NCBI GenBank assembly: GCA_009760855.2
Contig: WPIO01000019.1
Coordinates: forward strand, 3,857,501-3,921,500
Length of the DNA stretch: 64,000 nt
Source of the DNA: Cristatella mucedo
Lineage: Eukaryota; Bryozoa; Phylactolaemata; Cristatellidae
Direction: 5' to 3'
The position numbers were made by a program, and so were the translations under genes. The notes under the pieces are model-generated. The model did no database searches. It saw only the letters and a list, made by a program, of their open reading frames with translations, and was not told the origin of the DNA. Positions within the stretch are counted from its first letter, which is position 1; every line of letters starts with the position of its first letter. Positions 39,431 through 51,734 of the stretch are shown piece by piece.

Positions 39431-39772
39431 CGAGCTGCCGGCGGGCGCTCTCGGTCGTCGCGAGCGGAGCGCCGCGGCGAGTTACGCTTCCGCGCCGACG
39501 AGAGATGGAAATGCGGTGCCGGCCGGCGCAGGGTATCGCCGTCTCGCTCGCTCGTTCGCGCGCGGAGGCGAAATAAATGCCACCTAGCCTACTCCAGCCG
39601 AGGATTAATAGTGCTTCAGAACGCCGCAGAGCTCTACTGCTGAACGCAGTCGGCGGGCTGACGGAGCAGGTTGCGGCATGCCGCGGCAATAAATTCGCGG
39701 CCAGGGCCCGGTCACCTTTGAACCTCTCGCCGCGGCGGCAAACCTCGTTCTGGTTGCAGGTATCCAGCCACT
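39428..39772. promoter_or_regulatory. Head-to-head intergenic region, likely shared promoter
   Basis: The 345 bases between the ROR start codon (minus strand, 39427) and the next gene's start codon (plus strand, 39773) are GC-rich and CpG-rich, with no TATA box that I can pick out. The close divergent layout and CpG island suggest a bidirectional promoter, so both 5' untranslated regions must lie here or be spliced in from elsewhere. A pyrimidine stretch ending TTGCAG at 39760 could be an acceptor for a 5' UTR exon of the plus-strand gene. Confidence 0.45.
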
Positions 39773-39893
39773 ATGGCCGCCGCCATCAAGCGCGCCGCTG
39801 ACGACGCTGGGCCAACCGGGAGCGATGCCGCCGGCGGCGACGAGTTTATTGGTCCGCCTCCAGCCGAACCCGAGAAGGCCAGCAAGCGCAAAG
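39773..39893 (+). CDS. First coding exon of a PPWD1-like gene (partial)
   Basis: From an ATG with G at +4, the frame encodes an Ala-rich and acidic start (MAAAIKRAADDAG), then DEFIGPPPAEPEKASKRK, and reaches a donor (AAAG followed by GTACGC) in phase 1. PPWD1, a WD40-repeat cyclophilin of the spliceosome, begins with a variable acidic stretch, then W/F-I/V-G-P-x-P-x-E, a few residues, and KKRKVL. The match is short; a next exon starting with two bases that make a Val codon, then Leu, would fit. I could not find that exon before 64000. The gene would run on plus-strand through the transposon-rich right half. Confidence 0.4.
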
Positions 39894-40870
39894 GTACGCG
39901 TTGACGCCAACTGGCAACAGTAACTGGCTGCAAGGAAACGGACGTTTCTAGCCGCTGTCACGCATCGATACCGAATGATGGGAGCTGCCTTCTTCAGGCT
40001 CTGAGTCGCCGGCTCTGTGTGACGAACATCTGGTGCGCTAGGAGTAGCCAGGAATTCCCGTATGCTTATTCGTAATGTTTCTTAGAGACTTCTGCGACCC
40101 ATGTCTTTGATTTCAGGCCTAGTTAGCTGCTAGTTTTAGACACGGCGGCCAGGCGTCGCCGTCGTGGGAGGCTGCGGCTGCTGCCTTCGGCTCAGTCATC
40201 AGCACGAGTGCCAATTTACTAAGCGACTCGAATGCTGCGAGTAAGTTTTTCAGTCGGCCGACTTAACCTCCTCGCAACCTAACTCGCCATTATTCAGGAT
40301 CCATACTGCAAGTACAAGCCACCGCATTACGTTTGCTTGGCTTCAAAATCTGGCTTGTCCGGTGCAACTCCGCTTGATCTCGCGTGGTGCCACTAATATA
40401 TCTGCGCCATACTGGCGTGATTAGCCATACTGGCGTGATTAGCCACGCCGACGAAGACCGCTGGTCTGTCCAGTATCATCGACGCACGTGATCGTCGCGA
40501 GGCCGAATGCAATACGAGCGAGAACAGCTGACGGCTCCATCGAATGAGATGACTGGATACTCGGGTGTAGTGTCCTTCGATTAAATATTTTCATTCAAAT
40601 AGATGCACAGCCATAATTTTTAGTGAAGTATTCCTGTGAATGCTTGCAACTGGGCGTGGGAACTGCGAGTTTCTTTTGTAACATGTGAGAATTCTAAGAT
40701 GTTCGTGTCGGGGTTGGGGTGAAACAGAATGGAAGAGAGAGAGAGAGAGAGAGGCGAGCAAAGGGTAAAAGGAAGATAGAGACAACGATGAAGGAAAGAG
40801 AGGATGATAGACACATGGAGAGAGAGAGAGAGAGGCAGAGGGAGGGAGGGTGAGGAGAGAGAGGGAGGGG

Positions 40871-40947
<77 letters not shown>

Positions 40948-41088
40948 ACAGAAAGGGACGGAGGAAAGGAGAGACAGAGAAGAGGGAGGAGGGAGAGACA
41001 AGAAGAAGAAAAAAAGAGGGAGAGGTGAGCTAAAGGTAAAGGGAAGAGATGGAGACAGTGGTGAAGGAAAGAGAGGGTGTTAGACACG

Positions 41089-41123
<35 letters not shown>

Positions 41124-41389
41124 GCAGTGTAAACTTCCTGTAGTGTGGTGTAGTTGTTCTGTGACAGGGTTTCTTAGCTGATAGGACACATATTCACTTG
41201 CCAGCTCTTGCAGATGTTGCAATCCCTTAATAGTACGGGTTTCCTTGGCTTATGCTGATCTTGCCGTGCGATCTTGGCTCGTTGCTTCTGTGCCTGGCCA
41301 GCAGACCATGCAGCATGGTAGCACGGCTCCACCGTACAGTTAGCAAAGTGACATAATGCCTGAGTGGCGCAGATTTAACTTGTGGCCTA
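39894..41389. other. First intron of the PPWD1-like gene
   Basis: No exon is recognised. A tandem pair of CATACTGGCGTGATTAGC lies near 40408-40444. GA-rich runs fill 40734-41119. Confidence 0.45.
40734..41119. repeat. GA-rich microsatellite cluster
   Basis: Three GA runs (40734-40753, 40873-40943, 41091-41119) lie in purine-rich DNA. The parts around them are similar (GGTAAAAGGAAGATAGAGAC at 40765 and GGTAAAGGGAAGAGATGGAG at 41034), so one unit of about 270 bases appears to be duplicated. Confidence 0.85.
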
Positions 41390-42136
41390 TCATGTCTCCT
41401 ATTCCAAAGTGACCTTTCACTAGATTCCCCCATTCCAGCTCCGAAGTCAACTCGGCCTGCTTTTTGCTACGTGCCATTAAAAAATCGACCCTTCATTGAT
41501 AAAGATACCACAGCCAGCCAAGCTGTTCTTTGCATTCGTGACGTCCCCTCAAGTCTTCTGTGACTGCTACTCGAAGTTCTTCCGGCCTGTGCAATAAGAC
41601 TCTTGCAGTAGGTGCAAAGCCCTGCAACTTGGCCTGCCTGTCGCGTACATCGAGGCTGCAATATTACACTAGTGCTCATTGATCTACACCGGCATCCCAT
41701 CAAGCAGCATATCTACTCAGAAGTTCTGTCACACATCTTTTGGTTCTTTCGTTCTGTTACTTCTGCCTACCCATGCGAAATACTTCTTAATCTGGCCAGG
41801 CTTCGTCGTGCCACCTCTTCTTCTTCTGACTCAAGTTGTTTAGCTGTGCCTGTAACCAACCTCAAATCACGTGGAGACTTTCAATTTGTATGCTCCCAAG
41901 CCTGAAAATCACTAGCGACTGACGTCACGACACCCCAATTTGACGGCATTTAAAAGAAGCCCAACACCCACCTTTTCTGTGTGAATTTGTCCTTTGTGTG
42001 CTTATGCATGCTGATGCTGTACATGCTATCGTTAATCAGTTGATATGCTCAGTTTCCAGCATATGTAAAGTGCCTAGACAGATTTAGTCCTCTTGGGGTA
42101 CTGGACAAATTATTATTAACATTATTATTATTATTC
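41390..42136 (+). mobile_element. L2-like LINE, old diverged copy
   Basis: The copy runs from the segment matching FQSDLSLDDHISS through FVTSRLDF-like and LADLHWLPIKQ-like parts to the 3' end TGTAAAGTGCCTAGACAGA (42064-42082) and an ATT tail (42109-42136). Many indels are present and no open frame is long. Confidence 0.75.
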
Positions 42137-42989
42137 TTCCTGCCCGAGCTGGTAGCCAGCCATCCATGCAGTAGTGCTCACATGGAGATACGACGGCTTG
42201 GTAGGCTATAGTCGTGAGGAAGGTTGCAAAGGCGGCTGGTGGGTCTTTCCTCAGCCAGTAAGAATTCTATATTAAGAAGAATACATCTGTATAGTGCTGT
42301 CAGAGAACAAAATTTCTTCCTAGGTTCTTTTCATATCCTGTTAAAGGAAGCATGTCAACATGGTTAGTGATAACATGCAGTGCCAGCACGCATAAACACA
42401 CCATGGACAATCACGAGGACCCAGAGACACGGCCGTGAGTCAATCGGATGGGATTATTCCACTCCTGAAGTGGAATTCTCATCTCTCTCGTCCCGGACGT
42501 TTGCCTGCAGTACCTCGTAGCACTGCACAGGGGGATCGTGCGCTTGTCGGCAGGCTCGTTAGGGGTGGCTTTTCTCGAGGTGATCTACATTTGCAGAAGT
42601 CTCAAACTTTGGGGAAAGTGACTGTGGCATCACTTTCACTTTCTCTCCTAGCCTCCTTGTCCTCCTGTTTAGATACTAGTCGAGGCTTGCGTTCATAGGT
42701 GGTCGGTCAGTTAGTTTCTAACTGTGCCATCTCCTTAGCTCGTAAATCAAAGCTTGTAGTAGGGTTTCACGGAGTCAGTTTTGAAAAACAGCTGACACGA
42801 TTTTCAATTTATAAAAACTGCTTCTAGCAGCTGGCTTTACGGTTTTTGACATTTTTGGTACTAATTTTACAGTCAACAGCTTATTTTTGTAATGAACACT
42901 GTTTTATTATATATCTTTCGTGATACGTTCTAAATCAAATTTTTTTTCTTTTAATAGTATTTCAATAATACAAGTGCATTAAGTGACTC
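42137..42989. other. Non-coding stretch, nothing recognised
   Basis: No gene or known element is recognised; the last 150 bases are AT-rich. Confidence 0.4.
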
Positions 42990-43005
42990 GTTGTGTGAGA
43001 CGAAA

Positions 43006-43605
43006 TCATAATTTTGCACAGAAATTCATACAGACCGAAAAAATTCTTTCAACGTTTGCCGATGTCGGTTTAAGGGATAGAATTGCATTGTGCGATTTCT
43101 GGAGGTTTTCAGTGTGCTGGCCCGAGTTCCTGAAGGGTGTGAGTTCGGACTTGAGCCATTTGAAAATGTCTTGCCATCCGACTGCGATTGATGATCCATC
43201 TTTTTGAAGTAGCAAATTCTGTTCATCTTGAAGAGCCAAATTCACACTTTCAGCATCGTTTCGCGACTGTTTGAAAAGACATTGGCCGAAAAGGGTGTGC
43301 CGGTTAAAAAATGAAGACAATCTTCCGGAGAGGGCTGCGAGTGTGCGGACACGTTGGCTGGAGAAGCTGCTGCTGGAAGCTCGAGGAGCTGGCAAAGAGC
43401 TGGCGGTGGCGGTGTGACGACTCGTGCACGCGACAGTCCGTCCATAGTGTCCGGTGATGAAGCCGGAGGATGAGTGAGCAAACGAGACAGTTTGGTCATC
43501 TGCTGATAGGACTGTGACATCATCGAAACACCGTGGCAGCTTGGTCGCAGCTGCCACCAATGCTTGCGCCAGCTTTTCGTAGAGGCAGGAGAAGCAATTG
43601 TGCAA
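43006..43605 (-). pseudogene. hAT-type transposase C-terminus, decayed
   Basis: The end of this minus-strand frame reads FKWLKSELTPFRNSG, then SLKPTSANVERIFSVCMNFC, then AKL and a stop. This resembles the hAT dimerisation region (P-x-T-S-A-x-x-E-R-x-F-S, then K-x-R-x-R-L). After the stop at 43006, the frame goes on with FRLTQRV, the RL part of the motif, so the stop is internal and the copy is dead. Upstream parts are Ser-Ala-rich and unrecognised. I cannot name the family. Confidence 0.5.
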
Positions 43606-43835
43606 TGCCCGAGTCGAGGTGCTGCCGAGAGCGGTGGCCGTGCGATCCGGTGCGATGCTGGGGCAGCTGTTTTTGCAGGACCTGCAGGTCTGTCCCTAGC
43701 AGCTGGCAGTGAACTAGTGGTGAGCTTGCATACAGTGGCATCTGGCATCTGGCATCGAGTGGCAGCTGATGGCTGAGACAGTCCACCGGAAAGCTGAACG
43801 TGGGCATAATGTGACACCAGTGCCTGCGGCAGCAT

Positions 43836-44624
43836 TCCCGTTATGGCATGCTGTGGATCGGAGCCAAAGGTAGTGTCCCCGACGTCGGCTGTCGGCAGTG
43901 TGAGCCCTCTGCTTTGGAGCTCAGCTGAATGGTTGGCAAGTTGTTCATGACCCTTGCAGTGCCGAAGCTAGGCGGCTTCTGCAATTCGGGCAGGGGAGCT
44001 GCACAGGGGATCGAAGCCTAACGCCCAGTTGTGATGCGATTACCGACTTTCAGGCATCTTCGCTGTCGGCACACCTTGTGTACCCGTGCGCTTGGTAAGC
44101 AAGCCTGCCGCGACCTTCGAAAGTCTATATAGAGGTGCTAGCCGAGCGATTCGATTTCCTACTGCAGGTTTAGTCGGTAGAACGTCGGTAGCCTGCACGC
44201 TACTGCATCGTGGACAAAAATCACTCTCTTCAGTCGGCTGATTGTTGGTGCTGATGTAAACGACTCGATCAGTAATGCTGCAACGCCGAGGAGGGCCAAG
44301 CAAGCTGTGTGCCGAAGTTTCTGTGCAGCTAGCTTAAAGCCTGAGCCAGCGGTAGTCGTTGTGCAGCCGTTATTCGCCAGCCTTCATCCCATGCAGCAAA
44401 GAAACCGGAGAAGCATCACATCGTGGACTGAGCAGGCCGGTTAATAATAATTATAAGTATGAAGAGGATGCTTTTCTTTAACGGCACTCTCTCAGAGAAC
44501 GAAGCTCTCTCTAGAGGCCTAGCGCATGTTGAAAAGGAAGCGTATCTGCTTACTAGCGAAAATAATAATGTACACTTGCTGCAAGACATCAGTGACCGGA
44601 TTCACACGGATCGAGCGAAGGAAC
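43836..44624. other. Non-coding stretch, nothing recognised
   Basis: No gene, RNA gene or known element is recognised on either strand. Confidence 0.35.
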
Positions 44625-44730
44625 AGGTGTCCTTTTTTGAGCTTCCATGTAAATGCCGTCAAGCCTGGGGATATTGTGACGTCAGTCGATGGAGTTCTAG
44701 GCTTTTTGTGGGTGAACAGGAATTTAAGGC
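44625..44730 (-). mobile_element. L2-like LINE piece, antisense, very diverged
   Basis: On the plus strand TGAGCTTCCATGTAAATGCC and on to GTTCTAGGCTTTTTGTGGGT follows the antisense 3' ORF region of the L2-like family (compare 4905-4985). The match is weak and short. Confidence 0.4.
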
Positions 44731-46682
44731 ACCGGCTCCACGGTGTTTTCGATTGGCTAGTAGCAAAGCTAGCCGACTTGAATGGGAGGACCAGGCTGGT
44801 GCGAGCCGAATCCTGAGAAATAGAGAAACAAGGAATGCCAGAGGTAAGGTATGAGAGAAGCAGCAGCAGCAGCACAGGCTGCTGGGAAAGCATGTTCCGG
44901 AATCATCAGTAGAATGAAGACGGCGTTGTGTAAAACTTATAGAAGCGAGTGCCTGCAGACTTGCAGCATCTGCAGGTCCTCACTGGGCCGTGCAGATGCA
45001 AAACGTTCTGGTCGATAGCCTTTATGCAGAAGGTGGAGCAGTGACACTACCTTATTGACTCGAGGACATGTGGCACGAGGGGGCTTCGGCCAAAGGGAGC
45101 TGATCAGCTAGGTACGGGAGAGATGCCTAGCTCTATGAATGAATCGCATTGGCAGCCAAGAATGCTGAATTGGCAGCCAAGTAGCATTATTAGCGCCCCT
45201 TGATCTCACACACTTTCGTTGATTGAAAATGGTGGCTGTGCTAGGGACTGTGCACAGCTGGGGAGCCAAGCAGTCGGTCGATCAGGCAGAAGTGTTTTGT
45301 GGATGGATCCCAGCCACCCCCCTCCGATTGACAGATATCGTTGTGCGATGTGTATGTGTATTGACACTCGGCGGCATTCGCGCGCACAAGTCGGTGCACA
45401 TCTTGGGTGTGTGCTCAGGTTTCAGGTGGAAGGACCTTTCCTGTTTGCCTGCCTGTGGTATTTGCCCTGCAAGGACCGGTTGCAGTCGCGAAAAAATAGC
45501 CGAACTCACAGCGCGACCACCCAAGTTGATATATGTAGTAGTGTCAAGATAGCACCAGCTGTGTGAAGGGGAAATTTCTCGGCACCTTCGCGACTGCACC
45601 GGTATAGTTCTACAGCATGCCTGGATTTAATGCTTTAGATCGTGCTGCCCCCTTAAAGGTAAAGGTCGGCAGATTGAGCTCTTCCTGATTTGTATAGCTG
45701 CAGAAGAGCATCGGAAGACATGTCATCAGCACCCCCCTCCCCCATGCTAGCAGAATGCAATCGAAGACTGTCCACTGCAGGAGTCGAGCTCGCTAGCTGG
45801 TCTACTCGTCCTTTGCTGGTTTGGCAGATAGCCAGGCTGCTCAGAGAGCACAGCAAGCTGTCTGCTAATACGAAGCAGGTGCTGAAGTTAAGGCTTCAGA
45901 TACTGTATGCAGACTATGCTGGAATCGGTGGGCTGCTGTGCTCTTTTTGTCCCTGCCACACTTTATGTGAGAGCATTTGTCGAGCGGCAACTCGAAGTTC
46001 GGCCAATGCCTCTCTCCTAGCAGAGCCCTATTGCAGCGTGGTTGTCACGAGGCACGCTGCTGCTGCTTCTGCTTCCACAGGATTTTTTTATTCTGCCTGT
46101 TGTTTCCCTGCTGCCGACCCGGCCTCAAAAGCAATGTGGTTTTCCCACTTGCAGAAAGTCTTTGTTTAGTGAACATGGGGCATAGGCTGAGCTAAGGGCA
46201 ACGACGCCTCCTCCGATTCGCCCAGCTGCTTTCGCTGTTTGCTCACTTACCTACGACGGTTTGCCCGGCTTCCGGTGCAACAGCAGCAGGAGCTGCTGTG
46301 GCCGACAGCAGCTGTGGCTCGAGGAGGCAGAGGCTGCTCGGGGAAGTAGCTGGTGCTGGCTGCTGGAGCCGAGCGATGCAGGAGCGGTGCAGCTGTTCGG
46401 CTGGCTCCCGGTCGCCCAGCCGTCGGCAGCATCCTGATCTGGTGGCATTGACCTCGGTCCTTTGCTTTTCTGTACTGCTGTTTACTCATTCATGGTCTTC
46501 GGTTGATCAGTATTGAGGTTGGGTCCTGCAGCAGCCAGCTAAGGAAGAGGAGTGGTGGCTGCTCTAGGATGTGGTGTCGATGTGGCCCTGCGCTGCCGAC
46601 CTCCATGACCAAGTCACAAGGTGTTCACTGTGTGTGTCGAGCTGACGATCGCTGCTGAGCGCTGGCTGCATAACCGTCCATC
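44731..46682. other. Non-coding stretch, nothing recognised
   Basis: Open frames of about 100-160 codons (for example 45690-46169 on the plus strand) match no family that I know and lack splice or start context. A CAG run lies at 44860-44873. Confidence 0.35.
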
Positions 46683-46975
<293 letters not shown>

Positions 46976-48006
46976 TTTGCATTCCTGTGCTTGCTAGCTA
47001 GCCCACTTTTTGTGCGCAGTGGCGTCGGGTCGGCCAGACCCGACATCCCATCCGCTCGGCTCGACTGAGCGGCTGCCCCGTGGTTGGGCTCAGGTTCTGA
47101 TCTGCTGTGTGGGTGCTCTGTCAAATTTGATTACTTGCTTGCAAAGGTGAGTGTTGCCATCACTCGTAACGATCGATTAAAAGGATTGAATTAATTTTAA
47201 TTGCTGAAGCTATCGATGGGTAGAGTGAGCACCAGCACATAGGCCGGAAAGCTCAGCCTCTGTGAGGGTGGAGCACTTGAGTACTCACCAAGGATTAGGG
47301 CTATAAGAATTGCTCACGTAATTAAAATGAAATTGAAACTCGAATTTGCTTGCTTTGCTCTCAAAAGGCCAAGGGTTTATCCTTTGACCTTGACCCACCA
47401 TCTGTAGATCTTGGCAGCCGCTTAGATATATGGAAATCTGTAAATACCCCCTGGTGTCTTAGGCCGTGGGTGCAATTCCTGAGGCTGACTCTGTCCGACC
47501 TATTCCATGCTTCAATATGCTAAAGCAATCTAGCAGTAGCACTATGTATTTTTGCAATACAGAACGACTAATGCAGCCCAAGCCTGGCCACTCACCAGGG
47601 ATGTGTAATTATTTCCCTCCTGCCTGCCACTGGATAAGTCGAGCAGTGGATAAGGTCTCTGGCACCGACCACTGCGGGTGTAACGTTTTCGGCACCGTGA
47701 CAGCCAAGTCACTAATCTCTGTGTTGAGAGCAGAAGAGCAGATTTTCGATTGCTCAACTTTCAGAGCAGCTGCCAGCAAAACCGAAGGTTGCAGGATCGT
47801 TCCGAACGTGAGGCAAATGGTCTTCGGTTGCTCTGTACGTGCAAAAAACTTTATTGGCAAGCAGTCGGAGGTAGTAGAGACAATATTCAATCTTACCAAA
47901 TGAGGTCAACCTTACATAAACTCACCAATTTAGTTTAGACCTAGATGTAACTACCAAGTGAGTGTCACACATGCAAGGTTTCTGTAGCGCTAAGCGGCTT
48001 TCGGTA
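46976..48006. other. Non-coding stretch, nothing recognised
   Basis: A 145-codon plus-strand frame (47466-47903) has no recognised domain. No repeat is seen. Confidence 0.35.
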
Positions 48007-48019
48007 GAGAGAGAGAGAC

Positions 48020-48052
<33 letters not shown>

Positions 48053-48066
48053 GACAGAGAGAGAGT
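48007..48066. repeat. (GA)n/(CAGA)n microsatellite
   Basis: About 60 bases of GA and CAGA units beside a CR1-type fragment. Confidence 0.93.
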
Positions 48067-48135
48067 GAGTGAGAAGCTCAGCTGAGTCGGGAGGGCAGTT
48101 GAGGTAGTGAGTAGTATGGATGTAGCACCTCTTAG
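48067..48135 (-). mobile_element. CR1-type LINE scrap, antisense
   Basis: GTGAGAAGCTCAGCTGAGTC and on to GGCAGTTGAGGTAGTGAGTA matches 49692-49740 of the larger antisense copy. Confidence 0.6.
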
Positions 48136-49599
48136 ACCTTATTCCTGATGCTGAGAACCTGTTTCCGACCCTGAGACCCCTCAACTCGACGAGGCCCTAT
48201 TCCCCAACTCTGAGACCTCCACCCCCCTTCTGACTCTTAGAACACTATTTGTGCTACCAAGCCAATCTATGCCCTTCCCCAGCTGCTAAAGCCATGCCTT
48301 GAAACTCTACCCCTGCTCGTGAGCAGTAGACCCTGCCCCCTTCACAAATCAATCAATCTTTTGAGTTGCTATAATTTGCACTGCACTCCCATCTACTTAT
48401 CAAGAAGCAACCTGCAGTGACTGTAGCAAACAGGCAAATTAACCAGCTGTTCTAGCATCGACCTATTCAGTTGGCTTTTATTAGGATGGTGTTGTGCAGC
48501 TGGAGACCTTTCCCACTGATGCACCCAGATGATTTAGCTGGGAAACCGATCACGGGTAGCAGTAATGCCAGATCACCACGTGGAATCCAGCTTTATGCCG
48601 GACCTATTACGAGTGCCATCTCTGGCTCCACGGCACGTTCGTGCCCACTGCCAATGTTTGTGGCTGCTGCTAGCCACGGAACTTACTTTGTCGTTGGCAT
48701 AGCTGCAGCCTTCTCTTTCAGTTCTGGACTTCGAGCAAGTCTACTTGGACAACTTGCCGAACACGGAAACTTATGAGAAAAGTTATATGCACCGAGATGT
48801 GATAACCCATATTGCCGTAACCAGGTGCGTGGCTTACTTTCTTATGAGGCTGCTGACTCACTTAGCTCTCTGGCAGATAACACGGCCACGGACTTCCGGT
48901 GACAGGTGCAGGGCCTGAGGAGGATGAGAAAAGGTTGCACCTCTTGCTTTCTAGAGTTTCTCCGCATTACTTCCGCCTAAGCTTCGTTTGCAGCCTCTTG
49001 CTCTTACTAGAGTGTTTGGGGGCGTTTAGCTTAACATGGTTGTGCCCCCAGCTGCTTCTGCCCTTATGCAGACTCCTCTCCAGACCCACCAAATAGACAA
49101 GCAGCAGTTTGGCACGGGTTTCTTCCACTAAAGTATTAGTTGATCAATGAGTGTAGAGTGCCAAGACGGTGCGCACTCATACCGATATATATCGGGCGCT
49201 GCTGAGTATATGGCCTCTGCCACAGCACATCGCTTGCAATCACAGCAGAATGACCCGAGGGTCCAGTTCATTATAAGAAAACACACACTTGATACAACAT
49301 TTTGTAGGCAGCATGCCTGAAGAGTCCGTTATAGCTATGTGCAAAGGCTAAAAAAATACAGCGCTCCCTCGCAGTCGTAGCTCTGCGGCATCGGACTGTG
49401 CTCGATAGTATGATGAAAGGCGGGTTGCCGCTTTACATTTCTTGTAAAATTCGGTAGTTCAAAAAACTAAGTATTAATAATAAAAAATTACAATTCAGCT
49501 CTCTAAGTACATAGTTCACACTTAATCGTGTGTGATGCTAAATGTTAATGTACCTCTGTCTGTAACTCCACAAAGCCACTCAGAGTATGTGAGGTGTTA
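48136..49599. other. Non-coding stretch, nothing recognised
   Basis: No gene or known element is recognised. Confidence 0.35.
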
Positions 49600-50900
49600 C
49601 GCAGTAGAGTTGTCTATAGCGCTCTCAAAGCCTAAGCAGTTTTTGATACGCATTTGGTAGTCAAGAGACTTCATCTCGCGTAGCCAAGAGGAAGTGAGAA
49701 GCATAGCTGAGACAGGAAGGCAGTTGAGGTAGTGAGTAGCATGGAAGTAGCAGCTCAGGATGGCTGGAAAGGATGTGCAATAGTCGGCAGCAGCAGAGTA
49801 ATTGTCGTTATGTAAGAATCGTGGAAGTGAGCTCCACAGTCTTGGACCGGAAGAGCATAAGCCTCTTTCGCCAACGGTCTTTAAGTATAGGAATGGAATA
49901 GCCAATTTATCGTCCATCGAGGACCTGAGGGCACGAGGAGGCTGAAACTGGTGCAGCAGATTAGCTAGTTATGAAGGAGCCAGGTCACGGCGGGCCATGT
50001 GGGTCAGCATAAGAACTACGCTGTATCTGTTGATCACCGGGAAGTCATCGGAGCACCTTTAGCAGAGGAGACACACGGTCGAACTTCTGGGATTTATATA
50101 CTAGCCTTGCAGCCTTATTCATCACCAGCTGCAGTGGCTTAGTTGCCTTTTTCGGTAGCCCAGCTATAATAAAAGTGTTATAATCTAGCCGATACATACC
50201 GAGGGAGCTAGTTAAATTTTTTGCAAGCCACTGTGGTAGACAGGTGCTAATTTTAGATAGGGATAAGAAGTGATGGCTAGCTGTGGAGGTATCTCTTCTT
50301 AATGAAAATTTTCAAAATGGCACCTGTCAAAGACAGCACCTAAATTCCGAGCTTACAGTGACAGTTCCTTAACAGCATCACCTGTTATAAGAGCAAAGTC
50401 TTCTAGTCCAGCCACACACTTGGGGTGTCCTACAACTAGCAGTTCTGTTTTACCATCGTTTAGTTTAGGGAAATAGGCCGACTATCCAGGATCGAATGAC
50501 TGCAAGGCAAACATTCAGTTTATCAGTTGCTGCAGCAGATTCCGACGGTTTAAGCGACAAATGCAGCTGTGTATCGTCAGCATACAAGTGATAGCCCATT
50601 CCTGGTCAAGACTTACTTTTGCCAGAGGTTCAGTGTAAATGGAGAACAGCGAAGGCTTACTTATGTTGGAGCCCGTAGGGCAAGTCACATCAGAGATGAG
50701 CTTCCGGAAGTTGAGAAGGATGGGAGCGTCCGGATGCTTGGCCCGAATTGGCCTTTGCCAGAAACGTGTCAAAACTTTTGGCGATCATAGCCCTGCAGAA
50801 CTTCATCTCCGATCGGCTTTGGCAGGCTTCGCTGCAGTGGGCAGCCATGGCTTGTGAGCTTGCTGGTGCACCAGCTTGCTGGTGCGCATGGAGTCGGCGT
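49600..50900 (-). mobile_element. CR1-type LINE, antisense, decayed
   Basis: On the minus strand the frame 49597-49917 encodes TVGERGLCSSGPRLWSSLP, a C-terminal motif of CR1-type reverse transcriptases. Further upstream, 50515-50772 encodes SDVTCPTG and LFSIYTEPLAKV (the region that normally reads GVPQGS, then LF-x-IYT) and a broken catalytic box. Frames are interrupted. It is distinct from the L2-like family of this window; related copies lie at 28570 and 48067. Confidence 0.72.
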
Positions 50901-51734
50901 CTATCTTGGCATTGAATTCGTTTGGAAGAAGACCTTTTGGAATTTATGCGACGATTTCGGTTTTCTTTTAGGACTGCTTTTATAATAACAGGCAGCACTG
51001 ATGGACACGTTAAATTCTGGAAAAAGTGTGATGGCGAAGGAATCGAGTTTGTCAAGCACTATCGTGCTCATCTGGGTATGTCTCCTGGATGCTCTGCTTA
51101 GCGACTGTTGCTTGCAGTTTGCAAACACTGTGCTAATCGATGTCAGACAGTGAGACTGCGCCACCCAGAGGCAGACTCTGTGCAGGCAACCATGTCCCAG
51201 TGGCAAGAATTTAATGTGATCGGCTCATTGGTACTGTCATTTTTCTCCGGGTTTAAGGAGATTGAATTCCTTTGTGCTGATATTTTGCAAGACTAGTTTG
51301 CATGATGTCAGCTGTGAGCTGCTGCTGCTGCTCATCCGAAACTCATCGTGTGATGTGCACGAGAAGTAATGCCGTTAGTGCCGAGCTGCAGCAAGCGTGC
51401 TGAAACTCCTGCATGTGACTTGAGTGAAAGGATTCAGATAGTTGCTGACGACTGCCGTTAGCATTTGAGCATTTGTACGAAATCATCCACGATTGCATCT
51501 CTTCGAGACATAAGCAAGCACATACTGTCCATTAAGAAGGAAATCAGCTAGTCCAAATTAATGGGTGAAGTGGTCATGTGCAACTATCAAATCAATTGAA
51601 AACATAACTGAAGCTGAACACCGTATCTTCTGCTCCTCCTCTGCCAGGGACAAATGAAACAAGACATTTCATAGATGCAGGTCACCCACCAATCGGTATC
51701 TTTCTTATCTGTATAGAAATATGGAAGTAAGTGG
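50901..51734. other. Possible upstream part of the CR1-type element, otherwise unrecognised
   Basis: A minus-strand stretch near 50950-51055 reads [14 protein letters not shown]-like, which may be the upstream RT region (LLPVITKIVN in related elements). From about 51100 on I see nothing that I can assign. Confidence 0.3.

Noticed and set aside
44519-44893. Minus-strand frame with a hydrophobic start (LSQQPVLLLLLLSYL)
   Set aside because: Looks like a signal peptide, but it arises from a CAG run and overlaps an antisense L2-like scrap; no further domain.
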